The notes under the pieces were generated by a model, which saw only the letters and a list, made by a program, of their open reading frames with translations, did no database searches and was not told where the DNA came from. Both the position numbers and the translations under genes were made by a program. DNA of 13,860 nucleotides from contig LSSL01006577.1 in the NCBI GenBank assembly GCA_001953115.1, forward strand, positions 1-13,860. The letters run 5' to 3'. Of the stretch, positions 1 to 11,626 are shown piece after piece. The first letter of the stretch is position 1. The number at the start of each line of letters is the position of its first letter. The DNA comes from Smittium mucronatum. Taxonomy: Eukaryota; Kickxellomycota; Harpellomycetes; Harpellales; Legeriomycetaceae.

Positions 1-1615
1 TAAAAATTAAGATCTGAAAGGAAAAAAACAAATATATTCATGAAAATGTAATAATAGAAGGCTTTCCCTGATTTCTTGTGGGGAAAAAAAAGGTAAAATT
101 TTATTTTTCATATGTTTATATGATACAAACCTCCTTTAAAATAACTTATCTGTATTTAAAATAGAAATTTAGAGCCCCATTTAATAAAAAAATAAAATAT
201 TCAGCGTCATTAAATGTCAGTTAATAAAATTTGGTTTCCTTAAATGGGAAAAATTTAAATAATTTTTACGACTAAGGACACACACTTCACAAAAAAAAAT
301 TACTTGATATTTTTATAATTTTTTAGATTTAAATCCAATTTAAATTTTATTCTATCAAAAAATTAAAGATGAAATTCTATTCTTATTTGCTTATTATCTT
401 TAATCAAATTTTCTATTTTTTTATTCCAATATATTAAAAATAATATTACTATCTTATTCTCTGTGATTAAACTTAATAAATCCATAAAATTTTGAACCAA
501 AAATATTTTAAAAAAAATATATTGGTTGAAATGCCATAATGTATGTTTTTTATTACAAATACATTTTTACGATAAGGTTTATTCTCAATTTTCCTTCATT
601 CAAATGTTTTTTTTGATTAAATTTCAATAAAACCGATCTCAACTAACCTTATGTGAAAACTTTCAACGGTAAATATACAATTATAAAAGTATTGAAACTG
701 ACATTTTTATTTATCTTAAATTAAAAGAAAAAAAAATTCAATGCAAGGAAATTATCTGTTTGATTTATTTATAAAATAGCAATTAAATTTTGTTTTATAT
801 CATTTTTAATGTTGTATTTATAGTTGAGATTGGAGGAATTGATACTTTTTATTGATTTACAATAAAAATAAGCAGTTTCTATATATCACATTTATCTAAT
901 AAAAGAGCAAATTATTATTTATATTTCAGAAATTTATTAGAATTAAATAAATAGAAAACTTTTGGATTGATTATTTACACTCAAATTCAGTTAAATTTTT
1001 TTAAACCCGAATTTCAATATAATTCAACTTTTTGAAAAAATTGTGATATTTCCCTTTCTTTTTTTAAAAATAAAATTTAAAAAATATATACAATAAAGCA
1101 AAAAATATTATTTTTTAATGTATTTTTAATGTTTAATGTTAATTAGACTAATTTGAATAACAATATACTTAAATTTACCTTAATTTTAATCCTCTATTAA
1201 AATTTAAAAATATGATTTTAGCATTTTGAAGCAACATATTATTATAAGTAAAAGTTTAGTGGTTCATTATTTACAACTAAAACTGTTATAATTTTCACGG
1301 TTGAAAAAAAAAATCGAGTTCATTTCCTTTTCTATAATTAATAACGACATCTAAATATATTTTTTATTATCTATAATTATTTTTTTTACAATTATTATGA
1401 TGGGATATTTCTAATCTCATTTTTTTAGATAATAAAACAAGCTTTACCCTATCTTTGATTTTTTTCGGAATAATATTTGGTACTAAAAATTCTTATAAAA
1501 TAAAAAATCCATTTATAAATCTATCTGATAAAAAATATTTAATGTTTTTAGAATAATTTCAATTGAAAAAACCTTTCTATAAATTATTTTCATGAAATAG
1601 AAAAATTATCGGATT

Positions 1616-1632
1616 TTTTTCCCGGGGAAAAA
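1616..1632. repeat. Short palindrome centred on CCCGGG
   Basis: Five T, three C, four G and five A in a row form an almost perfect inverted repeat with no loop, inside otherwise GC-poor DNA. It could extrude as a small cruciform, but no function can be assigned. Confidence 0.4.
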
Positions 1633-2005
1633 TAAATCAAATTTAGGTTTATCTTCCGTAAGATTGTATATTATATAGTTGATTTATCGCCATCATAACT
1701 GTATTTTGTTTTAATTAAAGATAAAATATAAACATATGCGAAAAAAATAATAATAATATAACTCCACGAAATATTTTTAATTCGATATAAAATGTGTATT
1801 TATGTTTATTATTGTGGTAAAAGTTATTGAAATAAAAAAAAATGAGGTTTTGGTTGTGCCCCTATTGCAGATATTAATAACAGGTATCAGACCACTGACC
1901 CGTCTAATAGTAATCAAAGATTAAATATAAGATTAAGAAGCATTTTCCTCCTATTTTTTTGGAAAAAATATAGGATATTGAATTATTGGTTCAGTTTAAT
2001 TTAAA

Positions 2006-2025
2006 ATATATATATATATATATAT
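2006..2025. repeat. (AT)10 dinucleotide microsatellite
   Basis: Ten uninterrupted AT units. This is a simple-sequence repeat and is likely polymorphic in length. Confidence 0.9.
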
Positions 2026-3457
2026 GATGTTGTCTTTTATAGGATCGCGAAAATTTTATCTCATTCTATTTTTATGATGGAACAAAAAAAATTAAGCCTA
2101 TTTCTTCTTTTTAAGCACAAAAAATTACAATGAGCTAGATCATAAACAAGATATAGTTCTTTTTATTGTATTAGATAAAAATATAACCAAGTTTTAATTA
2201 ACATAGAGGGTAAATATTTAAAAAAAATTATAAAAAAAAAAGCTTTCAGTGTAGAATTTTTATTTAATTTAAAGTTTTTTTAACTAGACTTCTTTTTTGT
2301 CCATTTTTTCAATTTAAGTCTCCGTTATTTCAACTAATATGTTTTTCACTTAAAAAATATTCAACTCAAATACTTTCAATAAATTATGAAAGTAGTTTAG
2401 ATATCAAACTGTGATGGAATTTATATGGGAATGCATAACTTTTTTCCAGATATTAAAAATTTTAACAGGAAATAAGTTAAAGCTTTAGATACAGTCTATT
2501 CTTACTTTTAAAAAAATCCTACATAAAAACTATTATAAGCATAAAAAAATTCAATACAAATATGTAAATTTACTTATAAATCTATATTTAAAACGTTTTC
2601 TCAGGAGTCAAATATAAATGACCTTGTAATTATTGCCGCAATAATAATGAGACCTCTATATTCTGTGAAGTAAATTTTTTTCCAGATAATGTATATATTA
2701 TCTTAAAAAAAAATTATATCAAATATTAGTTAGCTATATAAGGTTATTAAAAATATCGAGCTTTAAAAAAAATATGTTAAAGAATATATCAGTAAGAATG
2801 TTTTTGAGAAAAAATTGAATTAATTTAAAATATTTAAATGTTATTATGACTCAAATCTAGCCTATTTTAATTTTAATCTTTTATCATATTAAATTTGAAC
2901 TTTAAATCGATTTATATTAAATAATATTATAATATTTTTCATTTCAAAATTTCTATTGAATTCGATTAAATATAACAAAATTTTGACAATTGAATCAATA
3001 AATATGTTTATTTTCTTGTTTTATTTATTAAGTATGGTTATGGTAAGTAATAAAAATAGAATTTTTTACTTTACTGGAGTTACTGTTTTAAATTATGAAT
3101 TTTAGTATAATTATTTTAGGTTTTTAGAAAGACTAAATTAATAATCTGAAAAGATGGGAATTTATAAATCTGCCAAAATTAATAGGAAAATATTACTTAG
3201 AAAAAAAGCATCCCAGTTATTTAGGAGATGCATTTCTGGTTTTATTTTGGTAAAAAAAACTTGAAATAAGTAAAAAAAGTAGGTTCTTGAATAAAAAAAA
3301 AAAAGAATTAAAAATCGTTTCTGTTAAAATTTAATGATACCAATGATTTTTTTGAAACTTTCTTAAAAAAAATTTTGACAAAGTTTACCATGATTTGAGA
3401 GAAGAAATATTTTAAAATCAGCCGAAAATTCGTTTGAAAGAGTTTAAGTTGATATTA

Positions 3458-3470
3458 CCCCCCCCCCCCC
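3458..3470. repeat. C13 homopolymer
   Basis: Thirteen consecutive C on the plus strand, flanked by AT-rich DNA. A run this long is not expected by chance where C is only about one base in ten. The G-rich complement could form quadruplex-like structures. Similar runs occur at 7042, 10195 and 11224. Confidence 0.85.
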
Positions 3471-3960
3471 GATTTAGATTGAAAAAGGCTCAGCATAATA
3501 TATTTTATAGTTAAGTGCAAATTGATTTTTAATTACACATACTGAAAAAAATTCACTTATTTCGATATTTCTTATTACGAAATTTTTTTTTTTTTTAAAC
3601 AAGGGGACCCTTTAATCTATAATTTTATAGAGAAACTCCAAAAAAAATCCTCATTAAACTAAAATCATTTAAAAACACTATTTGATCGAAATACTCCAAC
3701 AGAAATATATTTCAAGATAAAATTAAACTTCTAAGAGTACAAATAAATTCGCTAGTATTTTTGATTTACAGCATATATTAACTAGCTTATTGCATGGAAT
3801 CGGATCACCTCTAGATGCTATTTTTTTCAAAAAAAAATGAAATATATACACCATTACTTGAAGAAGATATAATTATCAGATATTATAAAATTTACTTTGA
3901 TGCAAAAAAATCAAAATATATACATAAACACATTAAAAATTTTTTTTTAATTATTTCAAA

Positions 3961-3990
3961 TAATCTTATCTCATCTTATCTTATCTTATA
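3961..3990. repeat. TTATC-type pentamer microsatellite
   Basis: Six tandem 5-base units read TAATC, TTATC, TCATC, TTATC, TTATC and TTATA. The consensus is TTATC with single-base variants at the edges, the usual pattern of a short ageing microsatellite. Confidence 0.8.
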
Positions 3991-6373
3991 ACTTATAAAA
4001 ATGTTAAAAACATTTAAATTATTCAATTTTAATGCGTTTGTATATGGCAAATTAAAAAATTATCCTTTAATTGATTTTTTTTTTAATATTTGATTCCAAT
4101 TTTTTAAAAATAAGTTGGTAAAGGTGTAATCTTTTTATTTTTTTAAAAAAGTTTGATATCTGTTATATATCAGTATATCCTTTAACTGTGCCAAATACAT
4201 ATTCTTTTCATTGATTTTATTGAAGTATTAAATTCTCAAATATGAAAAAACTTCTAAATTTTTTTTTACTGATATGTTTATAACATATCTATTAGAAAAA
4301 AAGATATCTATTAGTATTTTTATAATTGATTAAATATAAATCGGGTCATTTTTCGGGGTATCAAATAATAAAAAGATAGCTTTATTCCTAAATTTCTGAT
4401 GGAATCAAAAATAATTTCCAACTAATCATTTTCAATTCGGTAATTATTATATTTCTAAAGAAATTTTAATATTTATAGAATATTTTAAATAGTTACAAAT
4501 TATGAAATACACCATTCATAAATATCGGTTTAAAATAGGATACTAAACAACAATTTTTTTAGGCAATATACTTATGATTATATGGCAAGGTTTCATTGGA
4601 AAATCTTTTCTGAAAAAATTACAGAAAAAAAATTTACGTTTCTACATTTAAATTAAATTTTATATATGTATAAGTCAATAAAATTAACAATCGAAACTTA
4701 TTAATAATTTATATAATCTCATCTTTAATGAAGGGAAGAGATTTACAATTTTTATTCGATTAATACTTTTACTGAATTTAAATAAGTTTGAATTCCATAA
4801 CATGCTTTAAATTATTTTTTTAATTGCTATTTATTAAATTTTATCGTTACAGATAAAAATAGAAGTGAATTATACTGATTTTTTTAATATTTTGGACTAA
4901 TTTTATTATAGCAATTCAATAATACGCCAAGTTTCCGATGAATCAATTTTATATTTACATTATGTATAAAAACTTGAATAATATAATTTAAATCTGAATA
5001 TTTGTTAATTTTATTACATTTTTTTTTGGAATAATTTGAAAACTAGTTAGCATAAAGTGGATAATTTTTGTATTATGCCGGAAAAAAATAAGTTCACTTT
5101 TTTGATGACAAGGATTTAATTCAAATTTTAACAAATTAATTCGGATACATTGTTATCATATCTTAATATTTGATTTTTTAAAAGCTTGAAGATGACCAAA
5201 TATTTTGTTAAATGGTTTTAAATTGTTAATTTTCAAACTTTTATCTCTTTTTTAGTAGTTATAAACTTTTATCCATTATAATTAATAAAATTTAGAATAC
5301 TCCTATATTTTAATAAAAACAAAAAAAATCTCTTGTATTTTTAATATCTCGATATTTATAACTAATAGGTATATTTCAAGTTAAATTTGAAGTTTTTATG
5401 TTGAAAAAATCAAAGAGATATATTTACTTTCATATTTATTTAATATAATTTACATATAAGTCGATTAGTTAATTTAATATAACCATTCCAAAAAAATTTA
5501 AATAATTTCGAGTTTCATTTAAATTTTAGAATCGAAAAATCGATCTTAGCTAATTATTAAATTATAAATACTTTCCAAATTTTCCAAAAAAATAATTTTC
5601 TAGTGATAATTGTATTTATATTCTTTTTTTTTATTATATCATATTTTATCGTAAAAATAATAATATCATGAATATAGTTTCGCTAATAAAATTATGTTTT
5701 TACCGTGATATATTTTATAAAAAATCACAATAGATATCGGCTTGAGTTCACATTTTCTTACGTCCGCATTTCACTTAAATCAGATGAAAAATCATATTTT
5801 CGAGATATTTAAAACATTTTAAAAAAGGCTATAGGTATTAAAAAAAAGTCATAAATTCTTTATGTCATTTTTTCCCGAATATTTTTTAATGCAGATTATT
5901 CACAAACATAATCTCTGCTGATTTTCCATCAAAAAAATAGCAAATTAAGCCTATTAAATATAAGCTAATTCAGAAACCTGTATTTTTATAAAAAGAAAAT
6001 CATATTTTTTTACTGGTCGATATCTGTAAATCAGAAAACATATATATCTAATTATTACCTTGGGCTAATTCCACAAAAAAACTAAATTCACACTATGGGG
6101 CCAAGTAAAAAATCATGAATTATTAAAGCTTCAACTTAAATAACTAATATTTAATAATTGGCTTTTTTATTCCAAAAATAAATTCAAAAATTTCTATTTT
6201 AATTGAATCCAAAGCAATTTTTTTGCTGTTTACTGGTTTTGAATTTTGTATAAAGTGAGAGTAAGATAAAAATTTAATATTAAAAGTAGAACAAAAATAC
6301 TTTTTTTTTATAGCTTAATATTTTTTCAAAAATATTTAATAAAAGTTGATGGTATTTTTATCCCACTATATTC

Positions 6374-6387
6374 ATATATATATATAT
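6374..6387. repeat. (AT)7 dinucleotide run
   Basis: Seven AT units in a row, a second short AT microsatellite in the gene-free part of the window. Confidence 0.8.
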
Positions 6388-7041
6388 TATTGATGAAATA
6401 TAAAATATCAAAAACATCTTGAAATTAGTTTTTTTTTTATAAAAATAACTCAATCTTACCGCTTTAAAAATGTTATAGCCATTTTGTTATATAACTATAA
6501 ATATGTATTATAATTTTTCTTAATAGAAGTAAAAGAGTATCGTTTTATTTGTTTTTTCGAAGAGTTAATAAACTTTAAATCCTAAAATTAATATTTAACT
6601 GAGATCTAAATACATTTTAAAAAAATTCATTCCAATATTTATAAAGTCTAAAAATATTAAATTCATATATTTTGGCATAAAAAATTACTTCGATGTAATA
6701 AAAAACTGGCATTATATCAAATATTCAGGTTTTTTTTCATAAGATTTTTATCGGAATATGTCTTCTTCGTGTTAAATTTTCCTTTTTAGTTTTATTCTGA
6801 AACTAGCTCCAGAGTAAATTTCACGGCTTATAATTAACTTTTTATATTTGAAAAAACTAGATTTAATTTTTTCCGTGGCATTAAACTAACATAATATTTC
6901 ATAATTATAGTTAAAAAACCAATATTTATTTTATTTTTTTGGAAAAATAAATAATATAACAAAAAATTTAAAACAGATTTTATCGGAAGCTTTAAATGAA
7001 ATTAAATAATCTTCTCTTTTTTCAGCAAAAAGAATTCCACT

Positions 7042-7052
7042 CCCCCCCTCCC
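7042..7052. repeat. C-rich tract (C7-T-C3)
   Basis: Seven C, one T and three C on the plus strand. It may be an older C homopolymer broken by one substitution, and belongs with the C/G runs at 3458, 10195 and 11224. Confidence 0.6.
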
Positions 7053-8760
7053 AATATTTAAGTATAAAACATTAATAATATATAATATTACATTAAATAA
7101 TAAAACTCTAAAGAAATAATTACTTTCAAATTTTTTTTCCCAAAAGATCATATATTCCCTAAAACCAAAATAATCATTATTAAAAAAAGACATAAATTTT
7201 CTTATACTGAATAAAAAAAATTGAAGGCATCAAATTCTTTAGTTTCAAAAGTATGATTTACATAAGAAATTTAATCATTTTTTGTTGGAATTTTTATGTT
7301 AAAAAGTGTAATCTCTATTAATGTTTTTTTTTTAAAATTAACTCCTTATTTATTTAAATCTCTTTCCAGCAAAAATAAAATAAAATTCAAAAATAAATAA
7401 TATGAAATTAACAAATAATTTTTTTCCAAACCTATATCATCACTAAAACGTCCACCTATCAAACCGAAATATATAATTTACCACTTATAATTTCTTTTCC
7501 ATCACTGAATTTCTTTTTAATAGCATTTTTTATGACCAAATAACCCATTATGTAATCATTTTTCACTATTTTAATTATTTTCAAATTGAAACCAAAAAAT
7601 ATTCAATGAATTTCATTTTGAAAAAATTTCTAATGATCAAATTATAATATTTTCCATTTAATAAAGAAAAATAACTAGAAACTTGTTTCTTATTCCAAAA
7701 TATTTAGAACTACATCAACTCTTAATACTAATTACCCCTATATACTACGAAATTTTATTATTAATGTTATCAATCCATCCATACAACTAATAACTAATCA
7801 TATTTCATTTTTATAACATTTTTAAAAAAAAATTCAATCCAACTATTATTCTGATATATATTTACCACAAAAATAAATTAGGTGTTAGAATAAACATAAT
7901 TTTACAGGTTTGACTTCCAATTCACAAGATGAAATCTGCTTTTACAATATCCATAAAGATAATTGTATAAATCTAAAATATATTTAGAGGTTAATATTTT
8001 GCATTATATCAAAAAAAAATAATTATCGTATTATCATGCACAATTCTTTTAATATTTCCTCGGTAATACAAATTTAGAACAAAAAATTTAAGCTAAAGTG
8101 AGCTTGATTCTAGTTTTTTTTTTAAATTTTTATAATAAATGATTATTTTTTTATACTTATAATTATTATATTTATATATTCTAATGATATCACGATAATT
8201 TTAAAAGGCAATGCAAACAGAAATATATATACTTGTAATAAGTAATATATTCTAACATAAATTACCGAATTTTTTTTAAACTGGCGATTTATAAATTTTA
8301 TTTATTTAGATAAAATTAAGATGCAATGTAAATAAAAAGCGAAAGTGTTTTTATTTCATAATTTAAATTATTAATAGTAAAAATTCCAATTAAAAAATGC
8401 TTTTTAAATGATAGATATATATTTTTTAATTCATCTTGTTCCCCCTCTCTTTTTTTATGGTTCATAGTAAGTTTCAATTATATCTGTCTGCATTGTATTC
8501 ATGAGATATGAGTATATTTGATTACACTTATAGTTTTTGGAAAAAAGTATATACGAGCAAACAATGCCTGTATATCAAGATATATGTGCCATCGTGTATG
8601 CGTGCAAAATTTTATATAATATGAATTTTAGCTCTTGAAAATTTTCTAAACCGAATTTTCTTAGCTTTTAGATTGTAATCTATGTTATTTCGAATCCTTC
8701 ATCCCAATATGCGAGGTTTTTGTGATTATATAATGTAAAAATTGTTATATTTTTTAATAA

Positions 8761-9763
8761 TTTACTTCAGAGAATAACTTATATAGATGTTTAGGTTTTT
8801 CTAAATTTGGTTTATGGCTTGAAGAAAGTTTAGTAAGAATTTCCAAAAAATTTCAAGCAATGCCACTATACTTTTCCTCTACCAAGAGATATATTATGCT
8901 TTTAAAAGTCAAATTAAACCTTTAGAGGCTGTTAAAGGTGCTAAGAGAAAATGATAAATATCCATAATACGAGTTTCTGTTGCTCAAAAAGTAACTTATT
9001 TTTGAGGAATCTATTTTTTTATTTGATTTAGAAATCCGTACTATTTTTTTATAAAAGGATTCCATGAGATATCAGATATAATTTCATTTAATTAATCTTG
9101 GATGAACAAAATGTCATCCTTTATCTTTTCGTGAATATTATCTGGATGTTTTGTAATTATTTTTTAAACTTTGATCCCAGAGTTTTTTCTAAATATAATC
9201 CATTATATTTTTTGAAAGTTGTGCTGATTTGGTGAGCTGAATCGGATATCTTTCTCGTCATATTGAGTCTATATCCATTTTTATGAAGCCCGTTTAATAT
9301 TTCATCTAAATGATACAACATTTTTTATTCAGTATATTCTTTTATAATACTTAAAACCAATGGAATGAATGATTTGAAAAAAAAATAATTTCAATGACTG
9401 CAACTGGTTAATATAAATTCAGTAACTTTTATGTCATATCAATAAGAAAATTTCCGAAACTATTGAAATATCGCAAAAGATTTTTCGAATTTATAAAGCT
9501 TTAAAAGAGTTGGAACCAGTGTGTAGACCAAAAATATATGATTTTTCTGAAAAAATTATGCAAAAATCTTTCAAATCACTCAATTTTACACAAGAAGTAA
9601 TATTTTCTTTGTTTTTTATGCTAGATAAAAAATTATGTTTTATTTTAGCTGGAATCAGTATTTCTATTAATGAAAAAAAAATATAAGAATAGATTTAGTG
9701 GTTACATTACTGTATATATCTTCTATTATTTTTAACAACGGTTCGTTTTTTTCTAGGTTTGAA
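8761..9763 (+). pseudogene. TFIIB-family (cyclin-repeat) gene remnant
   Basis: TFIIB recruits RNA polymerase to the TBP-promoter complex and has a zinc ribbon plus two cyclin-like repeats. Two blocks here match that layout by eye. Block 1 (about 8821-9003) reads SLVRISKKFQAMPL, then after a frameshift near 8890 YAFKSQIKPLEAVKG, spaced as in TFIIB repeat 1, followed by two consecutive stops (8952-8957) and more repeat-like sequence. Block 2 is open from 9426 to 9683. It contains KKISETIEISQKIFRIYKAL (the repeat-1 C-terminal helices), then LNFTQEV and ILAGISISI, matching the LxLPxxV and GRSPISV positions of repeat 2. After about 29 extra bases, VTLLYISSIIF (9701-9733) fits the next helix. A CxxC-like start at 8674 (CNLCYFESF, then ICEV) might be a zinc-ribbon relic, but is weak. 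About 440 bp of unrelated sequence separates the blocks. There is no intact start or end. BRF (TFIIIB) or another cyclin-fold factor is the main alternative. It is dead as read, unless micro-introns or sequence errors explain the breaks. Confidence 0.45.
9004..9440 (-). other. Insert or intron inside the TFIIB-like remnant
   Basis: This stretch separates the two TFIIB-like blocks and reads as nothing TFIIB-like on the plus strand. On the minus strand a 54-codon ORF (9321 down to 9157, starting MLYHLDEILNGL) is followed in another frame by KHPDNIHEKIKDDILFIQD, giving a protein-like stretch with lesions. I cannot name the family. A faint resemblance to MULE-type transposase cores is not strong enough to call. 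It may instead be a long intron: a GTAACT donor-like hexamer lies at 8990, and AG dinucleotides suitable as acceptors lie at 9421 and 9445, but no clean in-frame join covering the expected residues was found. Confidence 0.25.
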
Positions 9764-9965
9764 CATTCCTGTTTATGTTAGAAGGTATAATATAATATAT
9801 AATCCTCTTAGTTGTAAACATTCTTTACTTTCATTATTAACCTGTACATATTTGAATATTTTTTTTGTGGCAATAGTAGTAAACTACATATTAATTTTTT
9901 AAAATTAGACTTTTTAGATTTATTCCATTTTCTAATTATTTCGAAAACGAATTCTGGGCCTACTA
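9764..9965. other. AT-rich spacer before transposon
   Basis: Between the last TFIIB-like fragment and the left end of the Tigger-like element. A hydrophobic stop-free stretch of roughly 70 codons on the plus strand (about 9699-9900) resembles no known family and is within chance expectation for such a search. A TA dinucleotide at 9964-9965 directly abuts the transposon end, as expected for a Tc1-mariner target duplication. Confidence 0.4.
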
Positions 9966-9985
9966 CAGGTATATCTCACAATCCG
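9966..9985 (+). repeat. Left terminal inverted repeat
   Basis: CAGGTATATCTCACAATCCG follows a TA at 9964-9965. Positions 9970-9985 match the reverse complement of the right end with one mismatch. The flank just inside (TAAGATACGTTCCTAAAAA) has the general look of Tigger/mariner subterminal sequence. Confidence 0.7.
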
Positions 9986-10027
9986 TGTAAGATACGTTCC
10001 TAAAAAATAGTGGATCAGAAAAAATCG

Positions 10028-10038
10028 CAAATCTCGAG
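10028..10038 (+). repeat. Subterminal CAAATC-CGAG motif, left copy
   Basis: CAAATCTCGAG matches the right-end copy at 13568-13578 in 10 of 11 positions and in the same orientation on the plus strand. A weaker relative (CAAATCTGAGA) lies at 10064-10074. Inference: a binding site for the transposase HTH/CENP-B domain. Confidence 0.45.
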
Positions 10039-10194
10039 GGTCCTATTTGGATTAATTTTCAGTCAAATCTGAGAGAATGAGTCCCGATTAAAATTTAGGG
10101 GCTAAAAAAACGTAAAAAAAGGAATAAATATTTGTTTTTACAGTCATAATCTTATATTTGGTTCCGATTGGACCTAAAAACAAGTAATGGAGGA

Positions 10195-10204
10195 GGGGGG
10201 GGGG
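10195..10204. repeat. G10 homopolymer
   Basis: Ten consecutive G on the plus strand, preceded by GGAGGA. It lies inside the transposon about 1.0 kb from a C11 run, and is one of four long C/G runs in the window. Confidence 0.8.
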
Positions 10205-10882
10205 ATCTAAAACTTTATTTATTCATTTTTAAGCAGAAAAATTTAGCACATTTTTAGTTCCTACTAAATCAAACATTAACCTGATTAAAGGCGCTGATAA
10301 TCATATTAAGTTAATAGCTTTTTCCAATAAAAAAAACTTGAAGCTAAAATACTTATATTTAGTTTCCTTAAGTAAACTTTATACCTTATGATTTTTCGGG
10401 TGGGATATATAACTTTGATAATGGGTATTCTATAATTATCCACTTATTTGAGAACGAAAAGGTGCATGAAATCTTATTGATCAATTAGAGCTCAGTGTAT
10501 TTTGATATAATTAAAATAAAAAAGTAACCATTATAAGTATAAAAAAAAGTAGGATATTTAGTTTGAAGATCCGATAATTTCTAGTAAAAATTAAAAATCC
10601 GCTCTAACGCAATCTAGGCTTATGAATTTTATTATATTTGCATTATATTAGATTACTGAGTCAAAAATAAATAGACCATATTTTATTCAAACCCGTTTTA
10701 AGCATAAGTGGTGATAATTTTTATATTAAAAAAGTTTAATATTATTTTTTAACTTGTATAACCACTCTTGCAAAAAAAATTTAAAAAAATATTAGAAACG
10801 AGTAGAAATTTGCTTCTATATTCAAAAAGAGGTAAGTTATAACACATCTTTTGTATTCGCAGAGGATATCAATTTTATCAAG

Positions 10883-11131
10883 TTAAGAAACGGATAAATA
10901 TTTTTCATATCGACTGAAATAATTCAAATAGTTTTTATGAATCTGTAAACCAGTTAGGGCTATGGTTATATATAGCCATAAAATAAAATTATTTACTATT
11001 TTTATAGTGAATACTTCAATTAAAGATGGCTTCGATGAAAAATTTACATCAAACATATTTTCCAAAATTAAATCTCTCTTAATGGAAAATCTACTCCTTT
11101 CTAATACATATAATCCATATATTGCACCCAT
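10883..11131 (-). CDS. Unrecognised 82-codon ORF inside the transposon
   Basis: This ORF starts at an ATG (MGAIYGLYVLERSRF...) immediately after an in-frame TAA and ends at a TAA. I do not recognise it. The N-terminal half has mixed charged residues (ERSRFSIKRD), and residues 47-60 are hydrophobic (NNFILWLYITIAL) and could span a membrane. It is on the same strand as the transposase, 0.5 kb downstream of it, so it could be a passenger or a relic. At this base composition one or so ORFs of this size is expected by chance in the window, and nothing else supports it. Confidence 0.15.
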   Translation of the reverse strand: MGAIYGLYVLERSRFSIKRDLILENMFDVNFSSKPSLIEVFTIKIVNNFILWLYITIALTGLQIHKNYLNYFSRYEKYLSVS

Positions 11132-11223
11132 TTAATTTACTATATATCAAAAAGCTTTAGTTTTTTTATTAAGAAATAAACCTATTTAATATAAATTTCT
11201 AAACCTATATAAGAATATATTAA

Positions 11224-11234
11224 CCCCCCCCCCC
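11224..11234. repeat. C11 homopolymer
   Basis: Eleven consecutive C on the plus strand in an AT-rich flank, about 0.4 kb downstream of the transposase stop in transposase orientation. Confidence 0.85.
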
Positions 11235-11605
11235 ACCTACTAACTAAGTTAAATAAATAACCATTGTATTGGTTATTAAAGACATCATATAGCATGGTTT
11301 TTGAAAAAAAAATTGTATTAAGTGAAAGCTAAAAAATTAATTAACTTATTTATGCGGTATCTAATAGTATGAGTTTTTATAAATGATACAATTATTACTT
11401 TTCCCTTTATGAATATTTTCACTTGAATGCACTGAAAAAAATGAAAACTAATTTTAATAAAATAATGAATAATATCGAATTATTGAATCCCATTGTCCAC
11501 TAGCTAGTTGAAAAAGCCGTAAGAATTTTTTTTATATTAATTTAAATTGAGGATCCATTTAATTTATAAATATTTGAAAAAATAGACTTAGAGATTTAAG
11601 ATTTC

Positions 11606-11611
11606 TTTATT
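11606..11611 (-). promoter_or_regulatory. Candidate polyadenylation signal AATAAA
   Basis: A minus-strand AATAAA lies 15 bases beyond the transposase stop codon, the right place and orientation for the transcript's 3' end signal. The hexamer is common in DNA this AT-rich, so position is the only support. Confidence 0.3.
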
Positions 11612-11626
11612 TGTAATTATAAAAAA

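Larger units (their letters stand above)
1..8673. other. AT-rich gene-free stretch
   Basis: I find no gene I can support on either strand. The sequence is dominated by A and T runs and stop codons are dense in all six frames. The few open stretches (54-64 codons or less) match what chance gives at this composition and resemble no family I know. Embedded items are listed separately: AT dinucleotide runs, a pentamer microsatellite, C-rich tracts and a CCCGGG-centred palindrome. No tRNA-like or rRNA-like segment was seen. Very degenerate gene relics could be present but are not recognisable by eye. Confidence 0.6.
10130..11605. other. Transposon interior without recognised gene
   Basis: These bases lie between the left terminal region and the transposase 3' end. 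The sequence is AT-rich, with a G10 run, a C11 run, an imperfect palindrome around 10962-10981 (TATGG and CCATA arms around an AT core) and one unrecognised minus-strand ORF listed separately. No second transposon end was recognised inside it, so I cannot say whether it belongs to the element or was inserted later. Confidence 0.4.

Noticed and set aside
2534..2670. Stop-free plus-strand stretch ending SNINDLVIIAAIIMRPL
   Set aside because: It has about 40 codons, no start context and no family match, and is within chance expectation.
3154..3264. 36-codon basic ORF beginning MGIYKSAKIN on the plus strand
   Set aside because: It looks protein-like but is too short, unrecognised and unsupported by neighbours. 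Chance is the simplest explanation.
7002..7193. 63-codon minus-strand ORF
   Set aside because: It is low-complexity, rich in F, Y, I, L, N and K, has no family resemblance, and partly reads the C-rich tract. ORFs of this size are expected by chance at this base composition.
9321..9421. MULE-type transposase core on the minus strand
   Set aside because: A short FIPLV-like and later SDSAHQ-like pattern is suggestive, but too weak and broken to name a family.
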